From the NCBI GenBank assembly GCA_008828725.1, contig MEHQ01000174.1, forward strand, positions 1,191,867 to 1,255,866: DNA of 64,000 nucleotides. Reading direction: 5' to 3'. This stretch comes from Saccharina japonica. Its lineage: Eukaryota > Sar > Phaeophyceae > Laminariales > Laminariaceae. Below the pieces are notes generated by a model. The model worked only from the letters and a program-made list of their open reading frames with translations. It was not told where the DNA came from and did not search any database. Shown piece by piece: positions 10,121 through 20,030 of this stretch. The stretch's first letter is position 1; each line of letters opens with the position of its first letter. The translations under genes were made by a program, and so were the position numbers.

Positions 10121-10880
10121 GGTCAATAACCAAAAACGGGTATACCCGGTCGGTTTTCACTCAAAAACGGGTACATTCTGGAATCAAGTAAAAAGCACGC
10201 CCAGCGAGCCGCGCGATTGGCCAAAAACAAATTGTACCCCTTTTTTAGAGAACCTGTCCCGGGTACGACTGTTAATGTCTATTATGCTTGGCTTTCAACC
10301 GTTTTTGGTTATTTATTTTGGTTGACCACTTGCCTACAGTGTTCCTCGCTCTCCACTGCGTCTGCGGCCGCTCGTTCGTTGTTTCATTTTCTTTCAAGAT
10401 TTTTCACAATATACTTAAACTCTATTCAACCATTTGACGCACCTGGGTACGTAGTACGTACGTCTTCAGAGTCATATATACGACCATCCGCATAATATAT
10501 TGTTGTTGTATGTGTGCACAGCAGTATCAACAGACCTGGTATATATAGGGTGTATTTCAGGTACACCAAGTAACACGCTGAGACCAAGTAAAACACAAAT
10601 AAATGCTTGCCGCCAGAACCATCTGCATCTAAACACCCCTGACCCTGCACCCGACCCAACCCGCACCTGAACCCTTCAAACATAATCCGGATACGTCTAA
10701 GGGTGTAGTTAGGCGCCGACAAGTGTGCCTGGGGATCACTACCCCTCAAAAACGGGCACGATGTGATTTTGGCCAATCTATCCCGTGATGGCTCGTGGGA
10801 TGTGGTGTTTTGACTCGATTCCATTATGCACCCGTTTTTGACTCAAACCGGCACGGGTGTACCCGTTTTTAGTTATTACC
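10121..10880 (-). mobile_element. Mutator-like non-autonomous element with ~125 bp TIRs
   Basis: A perfect 10 bp duplication, CTATTTACTA, flanks the element (10,111-10,120 and 10,881-10,890). The first and last roughly 125 bp are imperfect inverted copies. They run through CAATAACCAAAAACGGGTAT, a second CAAAAACGGGTACAT block, GGAATCAAGT, and GATTGGCCAAAA. Long TIRs plus a 9-11 bp target duplication is the known signature of Mutator-like elements. The interior carries a 132-codon ORF shared with the copy at 46 kb. No transposase is present. Confidence 0.75.
10426..10824 (-). CDS. Small ORF carried by the Mutator-like element
   Basis: The ATG at 10,824 lies inside the right TIR and the frame is open for 132 codons. 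The segment AKITSCPFLRGSDPQAHLSA followed by PNYTLRRIRIMF recurs at 45,997-46,212 (AKITWCPFLRGSDNQAHLSA, PNYTLRRVQIMF), with the same order of later blocks (GSGGKH, VFYLVS, SEDVRT). No function is recognised. It could be a captured host fragment or a chance frame maintained only by the elements' shared ancestry. The later part contains repeat-like TATATA and GTACGTAC words. Confidence 0.35.
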   Translation of the reverse strand: MESSQNTTSHEPSRDRLAKITSCPFLRGSDPQAHLSAPNYTLRRIRIMFEGFRCGLGRVQGQGCLDADGSGGKHLFVFYLVSACYLVYLKYTLYIPGLLILLCTHTTTIYYADGRIYDSEDVRTTYPGASNG

Positions 10881-10929
10881 CTATTTACTATGGCCTCCCG
10901 CAATAGGAAAGTAATACGTGTAACGCCTT

Positions 10930-11215
10930 GAGAACTGCACCTACACATTTTATGGGCCAAGCTGGTTGGAATTTATGGGGGACGATTTTGGCAATCGTGG
11001 AAGGGTAACGTGGGCATCACTTGATACCTCCGAGCGTCTTCGTGGTATTCTTATTGCTGCCAACTACGTGTGAATTTCGACGGTCGCAACGCCAGCCACT
11101 ACGCCAATCTTCACGGAGAAGCAGCGACGCATAAGGCAACTCACCAAACTTTCGTTGACATGAAAAAACGTGTACTTGAGCAGTACTGTGTGATGTCAGC
11201 GTATATCTGAGAAGT
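10930..11215 (+). pseudogene. Coding-like fragment, unknown family, one frame break
   Basis: A plus-strand frame reads TYTFYGPSWLEFMGDDFGNR and on through RVTWASLDTSERLRGILIAA to a TGA near 11,071. The overlapping next frame immediately carries on with a balanced stretch (NFDGRNASHYANLHGEAATH, then QTFVDMKKRVLEQYCVMSAY) to a TGA at about 11,209. The smooth hand-over suggests a single-base indel or a tiny intron in a once-continuous protein. No domain is recognised. Confidence 0.35.
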
Positions 11216-11640
11216 CTGTTCTTGTGTTTTGCCCCACGGTGCGAACAACAGATGCTCTGGGTCGCATCTACTGACGCTGCTAGCGAGGAGACGTTCCGGT
11301 GAGCCTACGGATAAGTAAGAACAAGGGCACATCCTAGATGTAATAGGTCATATATAAATACTTGTGTTGTGCCTGGCCAATTTTGTGGAAGCGTCAACGA
11401 CCAGATATCCACCAGCGTAAGAACACATTGTCGAACGTTAAGATTTCGGCTTGGTGCGAATAACGAAAAAACTAAAATTCGAAAAAACTAAAATTGGATT
11501 ATGTAGCCAAATTGCGGAATGAGAGATAACGACAAGTTGGGTGTAGCCATGACTTACCCATCCCAGTTAGAGGTACATGGTACAGGTCTTGTACTGGGAC
11601 ATCAGTCTTATTTCTCTTCCAATAGCAACGTTTCCCACTG

Positions 11641-12345
11641 CTAAAACGCAAAGCAAGGGACGCCACACTGTTTCCAACGCACCGATAGAGGTACTGTAAG
11701 CTGACCGCACAATACCGGTAGCAAGAAGGACAGAGAGCCCACTGTACTCGTACTCTCACGGCATGCTGCGTTCAGCTGACACCCATACCAAGATACCAGC
11801 AGTACTCGTATGCAGTCACTGCACACCAAATGGTTTGGCGTACACATAAAACTCAACATTTCGACAGCGGGTATCCAGCCTAGCCCACCTCCTGCCGCTG
11901 TGATTAAGCCGGTTCGGGCTCCCCCGTTGCCTTGTATCCGTTCTCCATTGTGGTCATCCAACAGTTCGCGGGTTGCTGTCTACCTGGGAGGGGCTGACGT
12001 TATGCAACATACGTGGGTGCCCTACACCCGTGTCAGCTATCCGGTGGAGGACTCCAAGGTCGTAACCACCTTAACGGACTTGGTGAGGGGTAAGGGGTAG
12101 CCAAGAGGTGGTTATCTTCGGGATATCTACGCCAGGTTCACACTGGACTTTAAGCAATGTGTTGAACCATTTTCCGTAGGGATCGCTTGTTGTCACAACC
12201 ACTTGATGCCCTCTACCCTTCGCTGCTGCACGTGCATGTGATGGCACCAAGACAATCGGCAAGAACATCAGGGACACATTAACAGGCGCCGACACCTTCA
12301 GCTACTCTGTATTGTCGCTTTCTTCGACTGACTTGACTACTACTA
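11641..12345 (+). other. Coding-like plus-strand segment, several frames
   Basis: ORF 11,810-12,100 reads with protein-like composition through VAVYLGGADVMQHTWVPYTR and VSYPVEDSKVVTTLTDLV, ending at a possible donor GTGAGG. A different frame at about 12,240-12,345 (IGKNIRDTLTGADTFSYSVL) runs up to a good donor, GTGAGTGG. These may be exons of the gene at 12.8-13.4 kb, but I could not join them in phase. Confidence 0.25.
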
Positions 12346-12773
12346 CTGTGAGTGGTTCGTAAGATGTACCAGGTATTTGTCAAGACGATATTGTTGTTTT
12401 GAGTGGTTCAATGTGCCGGGCCACCTCTCGAGTATTGCAAACGCACTATACGGCACCCTGTGTCCAATATGCCGGGCTCTGTCTCGACCGATAGGGTTTC
12501 ATAGGAAACGTCAAGAAAAGGTAGAGTCATCTACTCCAAGAGGCGGGATTGAGGTCCCTTCACAAAGCGGCATGCCCGATATTTCCAACGCGAAGCAAGG
12601 CGCCCAGCAATGCACCCCCCCCACCAACTAAATATATTCGCAGTGCAACCCGAGCTTCCCATTTTGTTTCAAGCAACGCGATTGCGCCCGGAAACAGCAA
12701 AACTGCCCCTACGCCGTGAATTCGCCCATCTCGATCACAAACTCCAACCACCGACCCCCCTCCCGGCGTGCAG

Positions 12774-13364
12774 GATAAATACAACGCCGTGGGGGTGTCC
12801 ACTTCGTCAAGTGTCGCGGATATAGTGCTGGGAGATCTGGAGCTCACCTTGACCCTCGGTGCCTTCTCCCAGACGACGGTTTCCGATGACGAACCGAAAA
12901 CCTGGCTTACCTTCTTAAGCGATATCGGCGGCGCCTGGTGTGAGTATCCGGGTTTGTTCTGGTCGGACTAGGTTGCGTGAAGATGAGGCTAACTGGCGCT
13001 ACGTTGTCGGAGTTGGAAATGCTATTCAGTCATATTCCCCCGGCCGCAAACCAATCTCCTTGCCCTACGCTTCCCGTTCCACCTTCCTCGCCTGCTAGCC
13101 TTCGTGGGCACGGTCTGGGGGATTCTATTCATTGCCACGCACGGCAACAGACCCGAAGAAAAAGTTCGCAACTTTAAAAAGACTCTCAAGAAGGGGAAAA
13201 CCGCCATTCGTGAGAAGATGTCTTCGTGCACCGGGGGTGTGGCCTCCGACGCAGAGGGCGGCGGCGAGGAACAACCCAACTGGGACATCGCGCATGGAGG
13301 CCCCCCAGCTGCTGCCAACAAGAGTAACGGTGGTAGGGAATCGGAGAATGAGCGCTCCGTGTAA
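12774..13364 (+). CDS. Two-exon 3' end of a putative membrane protein gene
   Basis: Exon 12,774-12,939 follows a pyrimidine-rich CAG acceptor and ends at TGG-T|GTGAGTATC. Exon 13,030-13,364 follows ATTCAG and ends in TAA. Joining restores phase exactly (T plus TC, then frame 0), giving a 90 bp intron. The product reads DKYNAVGVSTSSSVADIVLG, then TWLTFLSDIGG, then a hydrophobic segment LLAFVGTVWGILFIATHG, and a basic charged tail (RPEEKVRNFKKTLKKGK). SDIGG before a membrane segment recalls the S-D-[LI]-G-G motif ahead of TM2 in ENaC/ASIC-type channels. That is a resemblance only. An upstream Cys-rich frame (CNPSFPFCFKQRDCARKQQN, from about 12,645) may be a prece­ding exon. Confidence 0.45.
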
Positions 13365-13583
13365 GGGACGCGTTCTGAGAGCAGGTGAGACTACTAACCT
13401 ACTGGTACAAATGCCCGCTTTCGCGCGTACATGGAATGGGTCGACGCGGTGTCAACAGCAAGCCTCGCGCGGTCCGCGTTAGATGTTCTCGCATGTATTT
13501 CAAGACGCTATATAAGGTTGGACGTGTACCACATGGCACGGGATTAAGGAAACCCTCCTTCGTTGATGGTTAGTCTGTTTCAG

Positions 13584-13735
13584 TTTCAAGGCCACGGGGG
13601 TACGCGTTTTGAGTTCGTAGTATACCAGAGATGCACTGCGGTGTATGTAGATATTGTAAGCAAAACGTGGGTGCACAACAAATATCCGATCTGCGCATTG
13701 GCTTTGAATCGCCATTCCCGGCGCTATTGTACAAG
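13584..13735 (+). CDS. Internal exon of an unknown gene
   Basis: A 152 bp open frame lies between GTCTGTTTCAG and ACAAG|GTAAGTATC, both excellent splice signals. It encodes FQGHGGTRFEFVVYQRCTAV and VDIVSKTWVHNKYPICALAL, with balanced composition. The exon ends in phase 2. The preceding gene-like frame stops at 13,364, so this probably belongs to another gene or a later part of a larger one. No family is recognised. Confidence 0.4.
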
Positions 13736-15051
13736 GTAAGTATCACACAAATATATGTCTTGCGAAGCATTTGCCGTTATGACTTGTTACAATGGGAGAA
13801 ACGCGAAAAGCCTGATCGGTGTTGGATGCTGGGCGCGTTGCGTGGAGGCATTAACGGAAACACGTGATTCGCAAATACAAATAGACGCAGGGTTGAGTGA
13901 GATATGCTCTATACCTCAGTGGACTTCATCTTTTTATCTTTCCTGACATATAGGGCGGTTGGTTGCGGGAAGCCGGTTCGGCCACTATCCTAAACTCCAG
14001 TGTAGATGGCTCTAAAAGGGCTAGCTTGGGCCTTTATGAGCATGCGCATGTCGTGTCCCATCGTCCTTCCATGATAGTGGATGTGGATGATCGATATTGA
14101 GCCAACAAACTAGTGTTTTGATCAGAACCACCTCTACCGTAGGCGAGTGAAGAGGGAAACAGTTTCCACACTGTAACCATAAGTATAACTGCGCTCTCTC
14201 CTTTTTTGCCCTTGGTACGTTCACGGTAAACGCCTTCAATAACGTGCCCGTTTAGGTTCTGGATTTTCTTCAACAACAGATGATCGCAAGTCAGCACTAA
14301 CGAGGGTTCAGCGGCAAGCGACAACGAGGGATTCTCGGCACCAAGAGCGCCATCACCTCTGCTTACGCCTACCCTGCGTGGCGGTTAAATCGGATGGCGG
14401 TGGCAACCCGTCCACAGTTCCGACCTTTCGATAGCGTCCAAGATGAATCCACCTTCAGTGTCAGCAGTGTCGGAACAAACCATTTTAAGTAGCGGATAGC
14501 TCAACTCACCGAATGACGGCTCATGCAAGCGCGTGCATGACGGTATAGTCGGTAAGAGCTCATGTACTCCGCGCGTTGCCCGGACTCGTCGATATATTTT
14601 CCCGTACTTGTATTGCCAGTTTCGGCTACGAGTCGTACCTGTTAGAGGCTTAAGGAGTTTTTATTGTTTACACTGGAGCAGCCACACCACACTGCCAATC
14701 GCGTCCCCACTTGGCAGCTGTTGAGCCTATTTGTTGGTCGGTGTCACTTGAGCTGGGTACCATGCAAGAAAGTTGACGCCGTTGTCGAGATCCACGGAGC
14801 CTTACGGGTGGGTAACGGTGCTTTGAGAACAGAGGGGTCCATCACCTTGTTTTGGTGCTTGTCGGCAGGCTCACTGCGGTCTGCATGGTCGTGCCTCGAG
14901 TCATAATGAGGCAGTATTTTGCTTATAGACGAATGAGCCTCTTCCAACATCTAGCCAGTGTTTTGCCATAGGAAACAAGGCATCTTCATAGGTTGTTCCT
15001 ATGTTGTGTGTATGTCTGTGTGTTTAAAACAAAATAATTTTCACTAATTGT
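13736..15051. other. No gene resolved
   Basis: Several protein-like but short frames occur on both strands (for instance minus 14,034-14,324 and plus 14,664-14,906, which contains AVVEIHGALRVGNGALRTEG). I could not link them by convincing splice sites. Confidence 0.3.
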
Positions 15052-15053
15052 AG

Positions 15054-15290
15054 GAGCTGTACGAGAGCGATTTCCACAAACCCGGGATCTATGGAAGTAG
15101 GCGACGAGGGGCCAACCCGTGGGAGACCCGTTTCGTGGCACGCCGTCTCGACGTTGTCGCGATCGTCAGACTACGTTTGTTTTTGGTGGTGTGTTTTGAG
15201 TTTTCGTGTTTTGTTTTGCGGTTTTCTTCTTCGAAAGCACACAGCCGGCTGCAAGTATGAGACCGCCTTTCCTCACGTACCTGTTTACTA
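15054..15290 (+). repeat. 'FHKPGIY' exon-like unit, copy 1 (most intact)
   Basis: After a TTTTCACTAATTGTAG acceptor the frame reads ELYESDFHKPGIYGSRRRGA, continues through NPWETRFVARRLDVVAIVRL and a hydrophobic run to a stop near 15,260. The same unit occurs at 15,401 and 30,868. Similarity extends about 230 bp, through GTTTTGAGTTTTCGTGTTTTG. Whether this is a host exon family or part of a mobile element is unknown. Confidence 0.45.
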
Positions 15291-15400
15291 ATACCGGGGT
15301 ACCCACAGGCTTCCATAAATTGATAGATTGTCTGCTTGTCTGTCTGCTGTGCACTGTTTGTCTCTAGCCTTCGTGGTTCTGCGTAAAGCGTTGATTGCGA

Positions 15401-15625
15401 TAGCTGTATGGGGGCGCATTACACAAACCCAGGATCTAAAGAAGTAAACGAACCTGTGGGTCTTAAGCCGTCTCGAGCTGGCGGATTGACGGGGTTCTGT
15501 GGGTCTTCCGGTGTGTTTTCACGGCGGCCAGAGTTAAGATTTTCGTATGTTTTCATTATCTTTATATGCAACGCACACGGCCTGCTGCGAGTTCAAGCAT
15601 GGGCCCGGTTTCCCTTATAGCTTCT
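15401..15625 (+). repeat. 'FHKPGIY' unit, copy 2 (decayed)
   Basis: Aligned with copy 1, it reads LYGGALHKPRI then TAA. CACAAACCCAGGATCTAAAG corresponds to CACAAACCCGGGATCTATGG. The downstream frame is open to 15,799 with CRRILTTAREVPPAVKVKG. Its tail (GGGTACACACAGGCTTCCAT near 15,880) also matches the region after copy 1 (15,298-15,317), so the duplicated block is larger than the exon. Confidence 0.45.
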
Positions 15626-17581
15626 CTACTAGTAAGTGGGTTGGCCGACTTCATAACTTGTCGTCGGATCCTTACGACAGCCCGTGAGGTGCCTCCGGCG
15701 GTAAAGGTCAAGGGCAACACACCCGGCTACCCCGTTAGGTCGAGTTGCCATTTGCATGGGTTATGTTGGCCTTTCGTGTATCCCTCTCACTGCTGGTAAT
15801 TTAGTATATTAGTGGAGTAAGTCCGACCAACAGGTTCAAGGCCGAGTTTGTGTCACGTTGGTAGGATAGGGCTCTTCGTTGCCGGGTACACACAGGCTTC
15901 CATGTTTTAGTTACTGTAGTCTGTTTTATGTCTGGTTGGTACTGGTATTTGTCGTCGCTTGCAAAGGTGAGTGCGAGACCTGTACGTGTCACATGTTGAC
16001 ACACACGGCGTCTGCAGCAGCACACGAGCTTGCACTATCCCATGCGACTTGCTGCGTCGTAAACTTCCCCGAACTGGCCGAGGTATTAGAGCTGCGGGGT
16101 GGATTTCGTGGCATTGCTGCTGTGTGTTCTATGTACGCCAATATTCCGTTTCCTATTTCATTACTTGGACGGCTCACGGGCTACCGCAATAACGCCTTAA
16201 CCTGATTTCAACTGCACTAGTAAACTATATATTGCCTACGATCAAGAAGAGGCGGTGGGGGGGGGAGGATTGGCGTCGATCCGTCGTGGCGAAATACGCA
16301 GGGACATTTGGGTACGGCGTGTTAGTGCAACTGTGTTTGAGGATGCTCCCTAGCTTGAAAGTTTATACCATCCCATTTCCCCTTATGCCTCATTTTTGCA
16401 TAACGCGCCAGAAGAGCAGCGTAGTCTACCTTGCGCAACTGCCAACTTAGTTGCTGGTCAGTGATTGGATGGTATTCGAGTGTGCGGAGTTTTTAATTTC
16501 TTTAGGGTTTAGTCTCTCTGTTTCGAGTGAAACATATCTTCCATATTTTCTCGACCGTGATTTGTTCAAAGGAGCTTTGTGAAAGGCGTTTTTACAAAAT
16601 AGTTGCTCGATTGCAGTTATTTGACCACCAGCGAACCATTCGGCTCCATGCAAGCCCCGCCCGCGCTCTCGGGGCGGTGCCTTCGCACATGTCACCCCCC
16701 GCTCCGTGGGAAGCATCGTTGTTCTACTCGGTAAGTTCGGCGAATAATCCCAATCCGCGTCCGTAAATGTCGTATTTCACTTGATTGAAGAGTCACTATA
16801 CTATTCCAAGACGGTAAGAAGGAAAACGCGTTACGCTTTCGTTATCGTGGTTGATTAGTTAAAATGATCATAAATAGACGGTAGTCTCACAGTTCGAAAT
16901 CCAGTTTTGAAGCCCATCGGGCTACAGTAAAAGTACCCTCTTTTGCATGCAGTCTGAATCCGTATCAATCGCGTCCACATATCCATGGACAGTAAAACTA
17001 GCGTAAGTGACACGCGCTAGGCGACATGACCAGGAGCATACATAACAACATCCCGGTAGGCACAGCTCGTGCCAAGCGTTACTTCGTCCAAATCTGATGG
17101 AATCGGCGGGTCATTTTCTTTGGCGGTGGGGCCGCGAGCAAGGGTAGCGGAGACAGAGACAAACCTTCTACTCCAAAGCTCATCTTCCAGCGATGCGTGT
17201 GGCGCAAACGCCAAACATTTGTCAAATACTGATGCAGAAGCGTTTGTTTGCGTTTTTCGGGTGCTCGCAAGCAGTATATGCTGCTGTACAGAATTCACAC
17301 AGTACAGCAGGAACAGGTCCAACCTTGTACTTGGCTCGGAGCGAGCAAGGTCCGCGGGACAGTGATAAGATTCCCTTGGCCCCGGCCGTAGCTCTTGAGA
17401 CGTATTGTGGAACTGTCGTCTGGGTGGCGAGCCTAGGTAGTGTGGGCAGCGAGGCGAGAGAGCTGGCGTTGGTGTTACGACCAAATTTCATCGATATAGG
17501 CACTACTCTCGTAAACCATGACCCGGACGTAACATTTGTCTAAGCTTTGTCCTCCTAGATAACTTGAAAATAGTATGGAAA
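15626..17581. other. Coding-like remnants, nothing identified
   Basis: Strong donors occur at 15,967 (AAAG|GTGAGTGCG) and 16,731 (CTCG|GTAAGTTCG). A 155-codon minus frame at 17,017-17,484 and a 116-codon plus frame at 17,193-17,543 overlap. At most one can be coding and I cannot choose. Confidence 0.25.
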
Positions 17582-17987
17582 TGACCCTCTCTCAATTAAG
17601 AAATCCTGCCATGTGAATCGAGCGTCCAGTCATTATATAGCTTTCTCGTCCGGCCGAGATATAAACCGGGTATATATAGCACCAAGAAAACATCAATCTG
17701 AAAACTAATCAAAAACCAATCTCGGAACACCGAGAACAAAATCAATTCCGAAACAAAATAAAAAATAGTTTCTGAAAACCAAGAAGCAATCATTCCCAAT
17801 AAAAAGTTACCCCAGTCTCTGGGCGGTGAGGCTCCAAGTAATCGAAATCGAGCTTGGCAAACGAAGAAACACTCATTCCGAAAAACAAAACAAAAAGCAA
17901 TCCCAAACCCCCCTAGAATATGTGCCGTCAAACACAAAAATCCCTAAGTCAGTCCACATAGCACACATTCAACAGTTCCTACCAACA
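17582..17987 (-). repeat. Probable 3' LTR of the minus-strand copia element
   Basis: On the minus strand it begins TGTTGGTAGG, the usual copia LTR start, right after the end of the RNase H-like sequence. It contains CTATATATACCCGG and GCTATATAATGAC promoter-like words and can end in GGGTCA. Only one copy is present in the window, so the boundaries are inferred. Confidence 0.4.
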
Positions 17988-19272
17988 TGATCACCAGAAG
18001 TGCGTTGCAAGACGACGGAGAAACCCGAAAGACTCCCGCGACAGGACTGCGACCAGGAAACCCGCATGCCGAAATCTGGACAGTGCGTGGTTACTCGATA
18101 TCTCTTTCCTGCCAACCAGTCCCCTGAGGAAGTGGTGTCACACATCGATGTGCTTGCAGTTGGAGTCGGTGATAGGTTTCTGCCCAAGCCGCACCGCACA
18201 ATGGTTAGCCTTGAACGCTGGTATGCACGGCAAGCCTACGTCAGGCAACATGACGCGGCAAACTAGCCTCAAGAACAGCACTTTCTCAATGGCGTCTGCA
18301 ATCGCCACTTACTCTGCCTCCGTCGTGGAGAGAGTGACGCAGTTCTTCATGCTGGAGAAGCCAGGCACGCAAGCACCTCCAGGTATCACCAACCCCCTGG
18401 AAACTGACCTTCTGTCAGCCGCTTTGCTTGCATTGTCGGCGTCAGCAGAACCTGCAAGCTTAGCCCCCCTGCCGTACCTCTATGAAAACTAACCCCGAAA
18501 TAACTAGTTCTTCTCACATACCCTATAATATCAGTTACTACCTTCCAGTGCTCTAACGTTGGCGCAGAGCAGTACCTAGGCAGTTTCTCTTACTGAGTTG
18601 GAGATGTCTGGTCGAGTCTGGGTTGAGAGCCAGATCAGTGCGCCAACCAACTCGCGAAACGGCCAGATTCCTGGTGTTTCATGCTTGTTAAATTCCGCAA
18701 ATTTCGTTCCAACAGGGAGCGGGACACTCTAACCAAACTCTATCCCCCATTCATCCGCCAATTGTTCCGCGGATATCTGCTGGGAAATCTTCAGTAACCC
18801 ATTCTCCCCATCCTTGTCGTAGAATCACCCCGAATACCAACGAAATTATCCCAGGTTCTTAGCTAGAACCATTTTCTCCAGGTCCATGCGAAGCTGTTCA
18901 CACCTTGCCCTCTTCCCTACCGCAACGATACGACCCACATGCACTGTACTACTGTCGTCACTACCCCCCCCTCATCCATCAAATGAAACACACTTGAACC
19001 CGCCAGGAATTTCACAAAAGCTAAAGTCAATAAGCATGCGTATACCATTGCCTCGATTCCTTCTTCAAACCGTGCAAAACTCTTGTTCAGTCGATATTCT
19101 CCGTCTATTCACGGCAACCCTGAGGCTAACGCATGGATACATTTTCCTCCAGGTCAGATTGCATGAAATGCTGCTCAATATCAATGTGGCACAACTCAAA
19201 ATACAGCTCGCACGCCATCGCTGTCAATAACCAGACAGTTGAGACAGCAACAAAGGGCGCAAACAATTTGTT
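17988..19272 (-). pseudogene. Ty1/copia polymerase remnant: reverse transcriptase and RNase H
   Basis: Minus-strand reading gives the copia order. First come LLTAMACELYFELCHIDIEQ and PQGC, then VHVGRIVAVGK at the YVDD-box position (both catalytic Asp lost). Next are RPDISNSVRE, an RNase H segment LSTTEAE-VAIADA, KHIDV-HHFLRG and LSRESFGF. Stops replace expected residues: TAG for Leu in MRLPQGC, TAA for Glu in KNLGEL, TGA for Cys in YSGCFY, TAA for Tyr in TEAEYVA, TGA for Arg in KHIDVRH. About 420 codons remain, lacking integrase and the RT N-terminus. The right end is cut by the plus-strand copia LTR at 19,269. This is an old, dead copy. Confidence 0.85.
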
Positions 19273-19420
19273 GGATATAGCTACGTTGGTACGCAACGAC
19301 AGCAGTACGTAGTCTAACGGTTCGCTGTCAGGGACACGCAGTCACCTGATTGGTACAGTTCGTAGGAGACAGCAGCAATACTAAAACGCTGCTGTATGGT
19401 ACATATAACGAGTAGCAGAT
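19269..19420 (+). repeat. 5' LTR of the plus-strand copia element
   Basis: It aligns with 22,361-22,566 but lacks a segment between TGGTACATAT and ACGAGTAGCAGAT that the 3' copy retains. The right boundary is uncertain. Confidence 0.55.
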
Positions 19421-20030
19421 TGGTCAGGATATGTGAACAGTTTACAATATTTCGTAACGGTTTCGTAGTTAGGGACTCCAACAAACAGGTTGTAGGTACG
19501 AAGAGTTTACCCGGGTCTTTTCATGGGTCAGGCCGCATTTTTGGTTCGCCGACGGTGATACGACCTGTCGTCTGTTTTGTTGTTTTGGTTGATGAGGCTG
19601 TGAGCGATGAGCATGCACTCGCGCACTCTATCACTTCCTCTTTTCTCTACTCATCGTCTCTTCTTCGAGACCGCATACAGTCAATATAACAACTGGGACT
19701 GCCTGCCTTAGTTTACCAGCTCTGCGGAGGTCGCAGCCCATGATGTATGCGTCGGTTCACATCGATTGAACGCTTGGCTCTGCCCCCATGCAAGGATAAT
19801 TGCCAACAGGTTATTGAGCTCTCGATTTACGGGCAAGCACTGCAGAGCTAGCTGTGAGTGATGAAGCACATCTCGAGTACAAGTACGCGGAGGACAACGA
19901 GCTTCTGTACCCGCTGTGAGTTAAGCCGCTCGACAGACCTGCCAGGATCGATCGTCATCGTCAACTTAAGCTTCTGTGAGCGACTACAACGTCGTACCAT
20001 TACATCGTCAGTCGACAGCTTGAAGAAGAT

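Larger units (their letters stand above)
10028..10904. mobile_element. MITE, family 'GGACCATAGTAAACAGGACC', split by a Mutator-like element
   Basis: ATTGCGGGGGACCATAGTAAA at the left is mirrored by TTTACTATGGCCTCCCGCAAT at the right. The left 90 bp match the complete 91 bp-core copy at 30,525-30,615 in inverted orientation, including the inner GTGCACACAAAA and TTTACCTA words. The right terminal repeat is separated by a 760 bp insertion at 10,121-10,880. Confidence 0.7.

Noticed and set aside
18148-18492. 114-codon plus-strand ORF
   Set aside because: Antisense of the RNase H-like segment containing TEAE and KHIDV.
18886-19230. 114-codon plus-strand ORF
   Set aside because: Antisense shadow of the copia reverse transcriptase.
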